64,000 nucleotides of DNA. Origin: Arthrobacter sp. C2 (GTDB lineage Bacteria; Actinomycetota; Actinomycetes; Actinomycetales; Micrococcaceae). The stretch lies in NCBI GenBank assembly GCA_024207135.1, contig CP042428.1:1426001-1490000 (forward strand), given 5' to 3'. The translations under genes and the position numbers were made by a program. The notes beneath the pieces are model-generated. The model had not been told where the DNA came from and made no database searches. It worked only from the letters and a program-made list of their open reading frames with translations. How positions within the stretch are numbered: position 1 is the stretch's first letter; each line of letters begins with the position of its first letter. Below, one piece after another: positions 26,467 through 34,505 of the stretch.

Positions 26467-27459
26467 TTGATCACAGTCACTGACCTGCGCAAGGTCTACC
26501 AGCAGGGCGACCGCACCGTCGTCGCCCTGGATGGAGTCTCCTTGCACGTCGATGCCGGCCAAATCCACGGCATCATCGGCCACTCCGGCGCCGGCAAGTC
26601 AACACTTGTCCGTTGCCTGACCTTGCTTGACCGCCCGACCTCCGGGTCCGTTGCCGTGAACAACCAGGAACTGGCCAATGTCTCCGACTCCGACCTGCGC
26701 ACCGCACGCCGGCGCATCGGCATGGTCTTCCAGCATGCCAACCTGATGGATTCGCGCACCACCGCGCAGAACGTGGCCTTCCCGCTGGAACTCATCGGCA
26801 CCCCCAAGGCCAAGATCGCCGAAAAGGTCAATGCCCTGCTGGAACTGGTTGGACTGACCCAGTTCGCCGACGCGTACCCGGCCCAGCTTTCCGGAGGGCA
26901 GCGCCAGCGCGTCGGCATCGCCCGCGCCCTGTCCTCGGATCCCGACGTGCTGCTGTGCGACGAACCCACCAGCGCGCTGGATCCCAAGACCACCGACGAG
27001 ATCCTTGCGCTCATCAAGTCCGTGCGTGACCGGCTGAACCTCACGGTGCTGATCATCACCCACGAAATGAACGTCGTGAAGCAGGCCTGCGATTCGGTCT
27101 CGCTGCTCGAAGCCGGACGGATCGTCGAACACGGTGCCATCGCCACGGTCGTCGCCGACCCGGCCAGGCGCCTCTCCCAGGCGCTGCTGCCGATGCCCGG
27201 CAAGCTTCCGGCGGATCTTCCCGCCGGCGTCGTGCTGGATCTGCTCTACTCCGGTTCCCAGGCCACCGAGCCGGTGATCTCCTCGATTGCCCGCACCTTC
27301 AACGTGGACGTGAACGTGCTTGCCGGTTCCGTCGAGAACCTCGGGGCACACCAGTTTGCGCACCTGCGCATCCAGCTGCCCGAGGGCTCGGACATCACCG
27401 CCATCACCAACCACCTGCTCGCCAACGGTGTTGCCGTGACGCCCAAGGAGGCCAAGTAG
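26467..27459 (+). CDS. metN: Methionine ABC transporter ATP-binding protein MetN
   Basis: A protein of 330 residues. ABC ATPase motifs: Walker A GHSGAGKST, Q-loop MVFQHANLM, signature LSGGQRQRVGIARAL, Walker B VLLCDEPTSALD and switch His IITHEMN. The C-terminal about 90 residues form the NIL domain, the methionine-sensing domain specific to MetN. It drives import of D/L-methionine with MetI and MetQ, encoded immediately downstream. TTG at 26467 is chosen as the start because AAGGA lies ten bases before it and the protein then begins ITVTDLRKVYQ as in homologues; an in-frame TTG at 26443 is a weaker alternative. Confidence 0.92.
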   Translation: MITVTDLRKVYQQGDRTVVALDGVSLHVDAGQIHGIIGHSGAGKSTLVRCLTLLDRPTSGSVAVNNQELANVSDSDLRTARRRIGMVFQHANLMDSRTTAQNVAFPLELIGTPKAKIAEKVNALLELVGLTQFADAYPAQLSGGQRQRVGIARALSSDPDVLLCDEPTSALDPKTTDEILALIKSVRDRLNLTVLIITHEMNVVKQACDSVSLLEAGRIVEHGAIATVVADPARRLSQALLPMPGKLPADLPAGVVLDLLYSGSQATEPVISSIARTFNVDVNVLAGSVENLGAHQFAHLRIQLPEGSDITAITNHLLANGVAVTPKEAK

Positions 27460-27462
27460 TCC

Positions 27463-28143
27463 ATGGACTTCTTCAACGATCTTGTCACCAACCCCGGCAT
27501 CACCAAGGCCATGTGGCCGGCGTTCATCGAAACCATGCAGATGGTGGCCATCGCCGGTGTCTTCACCGTGATCATCGGCCTGCCGCTGGGGATCCTGCTG
27601 CTGAACACCTCGCAGGACGGGCTGACCCCCAACAAGCCGCTCAACGTGGTGCTCTCCGGAATCATCGTCAACATCACCCGGTCGATCCCGTTTGCCATCC
27701 TGATGGTTTCGCTGATCCCGTTTGCCAAGCTCATTGTCGGCGTTTCACTGGGTCCGGTGGCCGCCTCGGTCTCGCTGACCATCGGCACCATCCCGTTCTT
27801 CGCCCGCCTGGTGGAAACCGCGCTGCGCGAGGTCTCCGGCGGGAAGATCGATGCGGCCCTGGTCATGGGATCGACCAAGATGCAGGTCATCCGCAAGGTC
27901 CTGGTTCCCGAAGCCATGCCCGGCATTGTTGCGGCGGGCACCACGACGCTGGTGACCCTGATCGGGTACTCGGCGATGGCCGGCCTGGTCGGCGGTGGCG
28001 GGCTGGGACGCTTGGCCTACAACTACGGCTTCCAGCGCTACGAACCGGCGATCATGGTGGTCACCATCGTGATCATGGTGGTCATGGTCCAGCTGGTCCA
28101 GGTCATTGGCGATCGCATCGCCCGCGTGGTGGATCACCGCTAG
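27463..28143 (+). CDS. metI: Methionine ABC transporter permease MetI
   Basis: A protein of 226 residues with five hydrophobic helices. The ABC permease EAA-type loop is present as ALREVSGGKIDAALVMGSTKM, and a C-terminal GLVGGGGLGRLAYNYGFQRY matches MetI. It starts 3 bases after metN. It forms the homodimeric membrane channel that MetN energises and that receives methionine from either of the two MetQ lipoproteins. Residue count and helix arrangement are normal for MetI. Confidence 0.93.
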   Translation: MDFFNDLVTNPGITKAMWPAFIETMQMVAIAGVFTVIIGLPLGILLLNTSQDGLTPNKPLNVVLSGIIVNITRSIPFAILMVSLIPFAKLIVGVSLGPVAASVSLTIGTIPFFARLVETALREVSGGKIDAALVMGSTKMQVIRKVLVPEAMPGIVAAGTTTLVTLIGYSAMAGLVGGGGLGRLAYNYGFQRYEPAIMVVTIVIMVVMVQLVQVIGDRIARVVDHR

Positions 28144-28172
28144 CCCCCGGCGCACGATCCGCCCACAGCATT

Positions 28173-28242
28173 CCGACGGCCCGGTCCGTCGGGGCGCAGC
28201 CAGTAGCCGCTAGCTGCGTGAGATCGCCGGCAGCACGCCGGC
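28173..28242 (+). promoter_or_regulatory. Three-hairpin structured leader before metQ copy 1
   Basis: The metI-metQ gap folds into three consecutive hairpins. A: CCGACGG/CCGTCGG, 28173-28192. B: CGCAGC/GCTGCG, 28195-28218, with TAGCCGCT in its 12-base loop. C: GCCGGC/GCCGGC, 28226-28242. An AAAAGGA ribosome binding site follows. The same three elements in the same order precede metQ copy 2. Confidence 0.6.
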
Positions 28243-28265
28243 ACCAACGAAAAGGAACGCAGCTC

Positions 28266-29120
28266 ATGCGCAGGAAACTCGCACTTGCCCTCACCGGCGT
28301 CGCCACCCTGTTCGCCCTGACCGCCTGTGGCGGCAATGCCGGCGCACCGGCCGCCAGCACCGCGGAAACCGGCAATGCTTCCGGCTTGACCGTGGTCAAG
28401 GTCGGCGCCAGCCCGGTCCCGCATGCCCGGATCCTCGAGTACATCGATGAGAACCTGGCCGCGAAGGCCGGCATCGACCTGGACATCACAGAGATCGACG
28501 ACTACCAGACCCCGAACCTTGCCCTCAGCGACAAGTCGATCGACGCCAACTTCTTCCAGCACGTCCCGTTCTTCGACGAGCAGGTCGCATCGAAGGGCTA
28601 CGAGCTGGAGCACGGCACCGGAATCCTGCTTGAACCGCTCACCGCATTCTCCAAGAAGTATGCGGAGGCTTCCGCCGTCGAGGACGGTGCAACGGTGGTG
28701 CTCATGAACGATCCGTCCAACCAGGTGCGCGGCCTGCGTGTGCTTGAGGGAGCAGGGTTGCTCTCCGGAATCGTCGACGGCGACTCCGCGCTCAGCGTTG
28801 AGTCCGATGCCGCGAAGAACCCCAAGGGACTGAAGTTCCAGGAGGTCAACGCGGAGCAGGTCCCCAAGTTCTACCAGGAAGACCCGAACATCGGCCTCGC
28901 CATCGTCAACGGCAACTACATCGTCCAGGCCAAGCTGAACAAGGACGAAGCCCTCGCGGTTGAGCCCGTCAAGGACAACCCGAATGCCAACATCCTGGCC
29001 TGGCGTGCAGGCGAGAAGACCGAGGGCGTGACCAAGCTCGATGAGCTGTTGCACTCCGATGAGGTTCGCGACTACATCGAGACCACGTGGCCGGAGGGCG
29101 ACGTCATCCCGGCCTTCTAG
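28266..29120 (+). CDS. metQ: Methionine-binding lipoprotein MetQ, copy 1
   Basis: A protein of 284 residues of the NlpA/MetQ family. A signal peptide (RRKLALALTGVATLFALTAC) ends in a lipobox whose Cys is lipidated, so the protein is anchored outside the membrane. The substrate-binding domain has VVKVGASPVPHARILEYI, an ANFFQHVPFFDEQ region and NGNYIVQAKLN, all typical. AAAAGGA precedes the ATG. It is about 70-75 percent identical by eye to the next gene, so this is a tandem duplication. Differences cluster in the ligand-side segment (HVPFFDEQVASKGYELE here, TEAYLADQVKTKGYKFE there), which leaves room for altered affinity. Confidence 0.93.
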   Translation: MRRKLALALTGVATLFALTACGGNAGAPAASTAETGNASGLTVVKVGASPVPHARILEYIDENLAAKAGIDLDITEIDDYQTPNLALSDKSIDANFFQHVPFFDEQVASKGYELEHGTGILLEPLTAFSKKYAEASAVEDGATVVLMNDPSNQVRGLRVLEGAGLLSGIVDGDSALSVESDAAKNPKGLKFQEVNAEQVPKFYQEDPNIGLAIVNGNYIVQAKLNKDEALAVEPVKDNPNANILAWRAGEKTEGVTKLDELLHSDEVRDYIETTWPEGDVIPAF

Positions 29121-29198
29121 GCGTTCCGCGCCACCTCGCACCAAGCACCGCCCGCTTGGGCAAAACCACGTACCACCCCCCGTAATCCCCGATGGTTT

Positions 29199-29276
29199 TC
29201 GACGGCTCACCCTCGTCGACGCGCAGCTGGTAGCCGCTTCGCTGCGTTGGTTACCCGGTGTCCATCCACACCGGGT
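29199..29276 (+). promoter_or_regulatory. Three-hairpin structured leader before metQ copy 2
   Basis: Hairpins: A, TCGACG/CGTCGA (29199-29219); B, CGCAGC/GCTGCG (29222-29246) with TAGCCGCT in its 13-base loop; C, ACCCGGTG/CACCGGGT (29253-29276). The A and C stems keep pairing although their bases differ from leader 1, a covariation pattern, whereas stem B and its loop octamer are conserved in sequence. Confidence 0.6.
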
Positions 29277-29301
29277 CTTGATGAAAAGGAAACGCATCGC
29301 T

Positions 29302-30153
29302 ATGCGTAAGAAACTCGCACTTGCCCTCACCGGCGTTGCCACCCTGTTCGCGCTGACGGCCTGCGGCGGCGGCACCGCCGCTGCCCCCAGCGCATCGCAG
29401 AGCGGCGACAGCGCCGCACCGATCGTTGTCAAGGTTGGTGCGAGCCCGATCCCGCACGCCCAGATCCTCGAGTACATCGATGCCAACCTGGCTGCAAAGG
29501 CCGGCATCGACCTGGACATCACCGAGATCGAGGACTACCAGACCCCGAACATCGCGCTTGCCGACAAGACCCTGGATGCAAACTTCTTCCAGACCGAGGC
29601 CTACCTGGCAGACCAGGTGAAGACCAAGGGCTATAAGTTCGAGCACGGCGCAGGCGTCCACGTCGAGCCGCTGACCGCGTTCTCCAAGCAGTTCAAGGAC
29701 GTCGCCTCGGTGACCGAAGGCGCCACCGTGTTGCTGAACAACGACCCGGTGAACCAGCTGCGCGGCCTGCGCGTACTGGAAACCGCAGGCCTGCTCAGCG
29801 GCCTGGCCGATGACGATTCGGCCCTGACGATTCAGGACGACGCCGCCAAGAACCCCAAGAAGCTGAAGTTCCAGGAAGTGAACTCGGAGCAGGTTCCCAA
29901 GTTCTACCAGGAAGACCCGAAGATCGGACTTGCGATCGTCAACGGCAACTACATCGTGGCTGCCAAGCTGAACACCGACGAGATCATCGCCCAGGAAGAC
30001 GCGGTCAACAACCCCAACGCCAACTTCCTGACCTGGCGCGAGGGCGAGAAGACCGACGGCATCGCCAAGCTCGACGAGCTGCTGCACTCCGACGAGGTCC
30101 GCGAATACATCAAGAGCACCTGGACCGACGGCAGCGTACTTCCGGCCTTCTAG
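29302..30153 (+). CDS. metQ: Methionine-binding lipoprotein MetQ, copy 2
   Basis: A protein of 283 residues, a tandem paralogue of the preceding gene, with the same lipobox (ALTACGGG), MetQ core (VVKVGASPIPHAQILEYID) and C-terminal TWTDGSVLPAF. AAAAGGAAA precedes the ATG. It is the last gene of the met operon before a strong terminator. Two receptors sharing one MetNI transporter could bind methionine isomers or sulfoxides with different affinity; that is inference. The duplicated unit includes the leader hairpins, so the duplication spanned at least one leader plus one gene. Confidence 0.93.
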   Translation: MRKKLALALTGVATLFALTACGGGTAAAPSASQSGDSAAPIVVKVGASPIPHAQILEYIDANLAAKAGIDLDITEIEDYQTPNIALADKTLDANFFQTEAYLADQVKTKGYKFEHGAGVHVEPLTAFSKQFKDVASVTEGATVLLNNDPVNQLRGLRVLETAGLLSGLADDDSALTIQDDAAKNPKKLKFQEVNSEQVPKFYQEDPKIGLAIVNGNYIVAAKLNTDEIIAQEDAVNNPNANFLTWREGEKTDGIAKLDELLHSDEVREYIKSTWTDGSVLPAF

Positions 30154-30205
30154 TCCCCACGGTTCACCCGGGCGCCAAGCCACACGCGCCACGCGCCGAA
30201 CCACG

Positions 30206-30252
30206 AATGCGCCGTCCCTCCCCTGCCACCGGCATCGGGCGGACGGCGCATT
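30206..30252 (+). terminator. Rho-independent terminator closing the met operon
   Basis: A 12-bp stem (AATGCGCCGTCC and its complement) followed by TTCGTTTCC, 53 bases past metQ copy 2. Confidence 0.8.
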
Positions 30253-30318
30253 TTCGTTTCCCCGGACTTATCCACAATTCCGCCGCGGCCACTCCACTCC
30301 CCGTGCCCACGATGCATC

Positions 30319-32145
30319 ATGGAAGGCATGACCACCTCCACCGGCATCATCGACGCGGCCCTGGCCGCGCTCAACGGGGCATTGGAAACCGGGACCACCG
30401 GCCCAACCCCGGATGCCGGCATGCCCATCGACCCGCTGCGGACCCTCGCTGCCCTCGAATTGCTGCTGCGCCACACCGTTGATGCCGTGGATCGGTCCAT
30501 CGCAGATTCCCCGGTCCGCGCCGCGGCCTTTGCACGGCTTTCCGAGCACTTCGCCCACGCCGGCAGCCACGCGCAAATCGTCGCCGCGGGCTCGTGCGAC
30601 AGGACCGAGGTCAATACGCTGACCGACGGCGCGCTGGCCGGGCTCAACCAGGTCCTGGCCGCCCCCGAGGCCTTCGCCCGCGGCAACACGCAGCTTCCTG
30701 CCGATGCGGTGAGTGCCGCCGACCGCAAGCCCCTGCACAAGGGCACCCCCGAGTTCCTCGAGTCCCAGTTCAATCTCGACTACTTCCAGGCCGAGCACCG
30801 CGTGAAATCTCACGACCGGCTGCTGCCGCACCTTGACGCCGACGGGCAGCAGGCACCGGCCCGATACCCGCAGCTGGGCAGGATCCTTCAGTCCGGCACC
30901 GCGGACCCGCGCACCGTTGCCAGTGCCGCGGCCAAGCTCGCCGCGCTGGAGACCTCCATCGAGGCCCAGCCCGATCCCGCCAACGTGCGCACCAAGCTCG
31001 AGGCCTTGGTCGCCGGCATCCTGGCCACCGCCGGACAAAAGACCGTGGACAAATTGATCAAGCAGGCTGCCGCCGACCTTGACCGCAGCGTTCTTGAGCG
31101 CGAGGAAGCGGCAATGCTGCAGAACCTGAGCGTGCAATTCAAGTGCAAACGGCCCACCGGCTACGTCTGGGAGCTGACCACCGATGCCGTGGGCCACGCG
31201 TTCCTCAAGCGCCTGGCCGATGATTTGAACAACCCGCGCACCGCTTCCGGCCGGCTGCCCTTCCCCGCAGGTCCCGGCCTGCCGACGGATACCCCCGACG
31301 GCACTTGTCCGCCGCAGGATGCCGCGGACAGCGCCAACGACCCGGCGGGAGCCCCAAACGGCCTCCACGCCATCGCTTCGGGCGTTCCGGCCGGCAGCCT
31401 CGACCAGGGCTTCCTCCCGATTCCCGAATGGGCCGCAAACCCGGACACGCCCGTCGACCAGCGCCCACGTGCCGGCTTCAACGACGTGGGCCGTCCGGTG
31501 GCGCTCTCACCCGAGGAAGCACCCCGACCGGGGGAAACCGCGAAGGAAACCAACGCGCGACTGCGTGCTCGTCGGCTCTACCAATTGATCTTCGATGCGA
31601 TCACCAGGTACATCGACCCGCACACTCCGGAGGATGTCTGGATGCCGCTGAGCTCCCGTATCGAGATCCTGGTGACGATCACCTACGAGGCGTTGGCCGG
31701 GATCACCGACCAACCCGGCTTCACCGAGGACGGCGACCTCATTTCCGCGGCAACGGCACGTCGGCTGGCCTGCAACGCCGGCATCCTGCCGCTGGTCATG
31801 AGCGGCAAAAGCCAGCCGCTGGATCTGGGCCGTAAGGTCCGCTACTTCACCAAGGCGCAGAAGCGGGCCATCGGCGCCCGCGACCGCGGCTGTGCGAACC
31901 CCGGCTGCTCGATGCCGGTCCACCGGACCGAGGTGCACCACATCAAGGCGTTTTCCGAGGGCGGGGAAACAAACGTGTCCAACGGGATCTTGCTGTGTAT
32001 TTCATGCCACACCGCCTACCACGCGGGGCATTTCGACATCGTGGTCATCGACCAGATCCCCCACGTGGTGCTGCCCGCATCGCGGGATCCGCTCCGATTG
32101 CCCAGGCGGAACTGGGTCTTCCATCCGGAAGCCGCAGCCGCCTGA
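30319..32145 (+). CDS. DUF222 domain protein with C-terminal HNH endonuclease motif
   Basis: A protein of 608 residues of the actinobacterial 13E12/DUF222-HNH repeat family. The N-terminal and middle parts are helical, with a Pro/Gly-rich linker at about 315-400. The C-terminal HNH nuclease region has ARDRGCANPGCSMPVH, then EVHHIKAFSEGGETNVSN and LLCISCH, giving the CxxxxC, HH, Asn and CxxC zinc positions. These genes occur in several copies per Arthrobacter or Mycobacterium genome. Their role is unclear; homing or mobile-element nuclease activity has been suggested. An ATG three codons on (30328) is an alternative start. No ribosome binding site is obvious. Confidence 0.8.
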   Translation: MEGMTTSTGIIDAALAALNGALETGTTGPTPDAGMPIDPLRTLAALELLLRHTVDAVDRSIADSPVRAAAFARLSEHFAHAGSHAQIVAAGSCDRTEVNTLTDGALAGLNQVLAAPEAFARGNTQLPADAVSAADRKPLHKGTPEFLESQFNLDYFQAEHRVKSHDRLLPHLDADGQQAPARYPQLGRILQSGTADPRTVASAAAKLAALETSIEAQPDPANVRTKLEALVAGILATAGQKTVDKLIKQAAADLDRSVLEREEAAMLQNLSVQFKCKRPTGYVWELTTDAVGHAFLKRLADDLNNPRTASGRLPFPAGPGLPTDTPDGTCPPQDAADSANDPAGAPNGLHAIASGVPAGSLDQGFLPIPEWAANPDTPVDQRPRAGFNDVGRPVALSPEEAPRPGETAKETNARLRARRLYQLIFDAITRYIDPHTPEDVWMPLSSRIEILVTITYEALAGITDQPGFTEDGDLISAATARRLACNAGILPLVMSGKSQPLDLGRKVRYFTKAQKRAIGARDRGCANPGCSMPVHRTEVHHIKAFSEGGETNVSNGILLCISCHTAYHAGHFDIVVIDQIPHVVLPASRDPLRLPRRNWVFHPEAAAA

Positions 32146-32263
32146 TCGTCTTCAACCACAGCAGGACACCGTTGTCCGCTGACCGGCTCACGGCACGCCC
32201 GCTCGCCTCTCCACCGCCGTCTGCCCGGTGTGATGGAACTGCGGGCCTGGAGAACATCGGTAA
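32146..32263. other. Intergenic stretch after HNH gene
   Basis: About 120 bases following the HNH gene. Nothing convincing is visible; the broken GNAT frame begins just after an in-frame TAA at 32261. Confidence 0.3.
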
Positions 32264-32480
32264 TCACTCACCCGACAGGTCGAGACCACCGATTTGACCG
32301 GGCTCCACGACGCGGTGGGGTGGAGCGCCTACACCGACTCCCCCGCGACTCTCCTAGCCTCGATCCGGGGTTCCCGCACCGTGGCCGTGGCCCGTCCCGG
32401 CAACCAGCTGGTCGGGTTGGCCCGAAGCATTTCCGCCGGCGCTTCCATCTGCTGCCTGCAGGACGTCCTGTGCATCCCGC
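32264..32480 (+). pseudogene. Truncated and frameshifted GNAT acetyltransferase remnant
   Basis: The frame reads DLTGLHDAVGWSAYTDSP, then VAVARPGNQLVGLARSISAG, then CCLQDVLCIP. This is the N-terminal half of a GNAT N-acetyltransferase (family pattern: avGW.aY, LVG.aR.vsDG, LQDVLVHP). After LQDVL the expected VHP appears in the +1 frame, so a one-base deletion near 32472 breaks it. The acetyl-CoA-binding Q/RxxGxG/A segment and everything after it are missing: a bidirectional terminator follows within about 20 bases. No start codon with a ribosome binding site is present at the expected position. I read this as a decayed gene. Confidence 0.55.
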
Positions 32481-32497
32481 GATCGCGGCAGGTAAGC

Positions 32498-32550
32498 AAA
32501 GCGCCGGCGCCACGCCTGGATCTCGGGGATCCTGGTGGCACCGGCGCTTT
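32498..32550. terminator. Bidirectional terminator downstream of the permease gene
   Basis: 16-base arms beginning AAAGCGCCGG with one mismatch and about a 20-base loop, 49 bases past the permease stop on the minus strand, flanked by A and T on both sides. Confidence 0.65.
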
Positions 32551-32598
32551 GACCAGCAGCTGCTGCCGGCTGCCAAAGCAGCCAACCGCCAACGGGAA

Positions 32599-34125
32599 CT
32601 ACTGTGTGGCGGGCTGCGGCTCTGCGGTCTTTTCCATCGCTGCCACTTGGTCCGCGTACTTCTGGTTCAGGCGCGAGTGGCGCCGTCCGTAGCCGAAGTA
32701 GATCAGCACGCCGAGCACCAACCACACGACAAAGTAGATCCACGTCTCCACGGCAAGGTTGACCATCAGGTAGGTGCACAGCAACGCCGAAACGATCGGG
32801 ATGACCGGGCCGAACGGAACCCGGAAGGCGGGCTTGAGGTCCGGGCGCTTGCGGCGCAGCACGATGATGCCCAGGCTGACCATCACGAAGGCCGACAGCG
32901 TGCCGATGTTGATCATCTCCTCGAGCACATCCACGCGGGTGAAGCCGGCCACCAGGGCGACCAGCGAACCGCAGATGACGGTGATGCGCACCGGTGTGCC
33001 GCGCTTGGCGCTGGTCTTGGAGAGCGAGTAGGGCAGCAGCCCGTCGCGGCTGATGGCGAGCACGACCCGTGAGAGCCCCATGAGCAGCACCATGACCACC
33101 GTGGTCAGGCCGATCAGTGAGCCGACGGCAATGACCGAGGCTGCCCCTTCGTTGCCCACCAGCGAGAACGCGGTAGCCAGCGTCGGTGTCTCCACGGCCG
33201 CCAGCTCCTTGTAGGAGACCATTCCGGTCAGCGCGAACGAAACACCGACGTAGAGCAGCGTGGTCAGGGCAAGTCCGGCGAAGATGCCGCGGGGCAGCGT
33301 CTTGTTCGGGTTCTTGACTTCTTCGGCGCTGGTGGCCACGACGTCGAAGCCGACGAACGCAAAGAAGACCAGTGCGGCGCCGGCAAGCACGCCCATCATT
33401 CCGTATTGGGCCGGTGCGGCGCCGGTGGCAAAGGCGAAGAGCGACTGCTTGAGCACCTCGGAGGTGCCATCCCCCGTGGCCGGAACCGCCTCGGGGATGA
33501 ACGGAGTGAAGTTCTCCGCCTTGATGTAGAACAGGCCGGCGACGATGACGAAGAGCACGACGGCGATCTTGATAATGGTGAACACATTCCCGACCGTGGC
33601 TGACAGCTTGGTGCCCATGACGAGCAGCAGCGTGAACAGCGCGACGATCAGCAATGGTCCCCAGCTCATGGTGACGATGCCTAGGTCAATGGTGGGTGAG
33701 AGGTGTACTCCCACGAGCTGGAAAACTTCGGTGAGGTAGATACCCCAATACTTGGCGATCACCGCGGCTGCAGTGAAAAGTTCGAGGATCAGGTTCCACC
33801 CGATGATCCATGCAATGAACTCGCCCATGGTGGCATAGGAAAACACATACGCCGAGCCTGCGACGGGGATCGCGGTCGCAAATTCCGCGTAACACATGAT
33901 GGCCATGGCACAGGTAAGCGCTGCGATCACAAAGGAGAGCGTGACTGCCGGTCCGGAGAAGTTTGCTGCGGCCCGCGCGCCCACGGAGAAGATGCCGGCG
34001 CCCACCGACACTGCCACACCCATGATCATCAGATCCCAGGTGTTCAGGGTCCGCTTGAGCTGGCGGCCGGGTTCCGCGGCGTCAGCCAGGAAACTCTCCA
34101 CGGGTTTGGTACGAAAAAGGCTCAC
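32599..34125 (-). CDS. APC superfamily amino acid permease (cationic amino acid transporter type)
   Basis: A protein of 508 residues with about 12 transmembrane helices. The APC family opening is LKRTLNTWDLMIMGVAVSVGAGIFSVG, an unwound GAGIF helix 1 that binds substrate. FAFVGFDVVATSAEEVKNPNKTLPRGI is the helix 6 / loop signature of the YfnA/CAT subgroup. The C-terminus is a short basic cytoplasmic tail. The start is placed at GTG 34125, giving VSLFRTKPVE as in homologues, behind GAGGAAA on the minus strand; an upstream ATG would add six residues. The likely substrate is an amino acid, not resolved further. It stands alone. Confidence 0.88.
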   Translation of the reverse strand: MSLFRTKPVESFLADAAEPGRQLKRTLNTWDLMIMGVAVSVGAGIFSVGARAAANFSGPAVTLSFVIAALTCAMAIMCYAEFATAIPVAGSAYVFSYATMGEFIAWIIGWNLILELFTAAAVIAKYWGIYLTEVFQLVGVHLSPTIDLGIVTMSWGPLLIVALFTLLLVMGTKLSATVGNVFTIIKIAVVLFVIVAGLFYIKAENFTPFIPEAVPATGDGTSEVLKQSLFAFATGAAPAQYGMMGVLAGAALVFFAFVGFDVVATSAEEVKNPNKTLPRGIFAGLALTTLLYVGVSFALTGMVSYKELAAVETPTLATAFSLVGNEGAASVIAVGSLIGLTTVVMVLLMGLSRVVLAISRDGLLPYSLSKTSAKRGTPVRITVICGSLVALVAGFTRVDVLEEMINIGTLSAFVMVSLGIIVLRRKRPDLKPAFRVPFGPVIPIVSALLCTYLMVNLAVETWIYFVVWLVLGVLIYFGYGRRHSRLNQKYADQVAAMEKTAEPQPATQ

Positions 34126-34433
34126 TGATTTCCTCGGCGGCAATGAAACGCGAAAACTAACCGGACAAGCCTAGCCGCGTTGCCCATACGCCCCTGTGGA
34201 CCGCTTGCTCCCTGATGCACCCCGGCGCCGGGAATCCTTGCACCTTCCCCCACACCCCGGCATGTTGACCAATCAGTATCTGACGTGTCCTTTTACCGCA
34301 TTTCTCATGGCCCATCCGCATCGACGCGACTTTCCCCCACGGGCCTCGGTCCGACAAATGCGCCGAAACGAAAAGTGGTCTAGAGCTCACCAAATTTCAT
34401 CTCCCGGGCGCTGTGAGCCGCCCAAAAACATGA
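34126..34433 (-). other. Upstream region of the permease gene
   Basis: About 300 bases between the hemL terminator and the permease start. It should contain the permease promoter; no ORF or RNA is recognised. Confidence 0.35.
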
Positions 34434-34491
34434 AAAAGCCCCCGGAAAGCTCCGCATCAAGCGATTGACGCGGCGGCTTCCGGGGGCTTTT
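34434..34491. terminator. Terminator of the hem operon
   Basis: Long arms (AAAAGCCCCCGGAAAGC and a one-base-shorter complement) with about a 25-base loop, 14 bases past hemL, with T-runs in both orientations. Confidence 0.8.
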
Positions 34492-34505
34492 ACGCCCCTG
34501 TCGGG

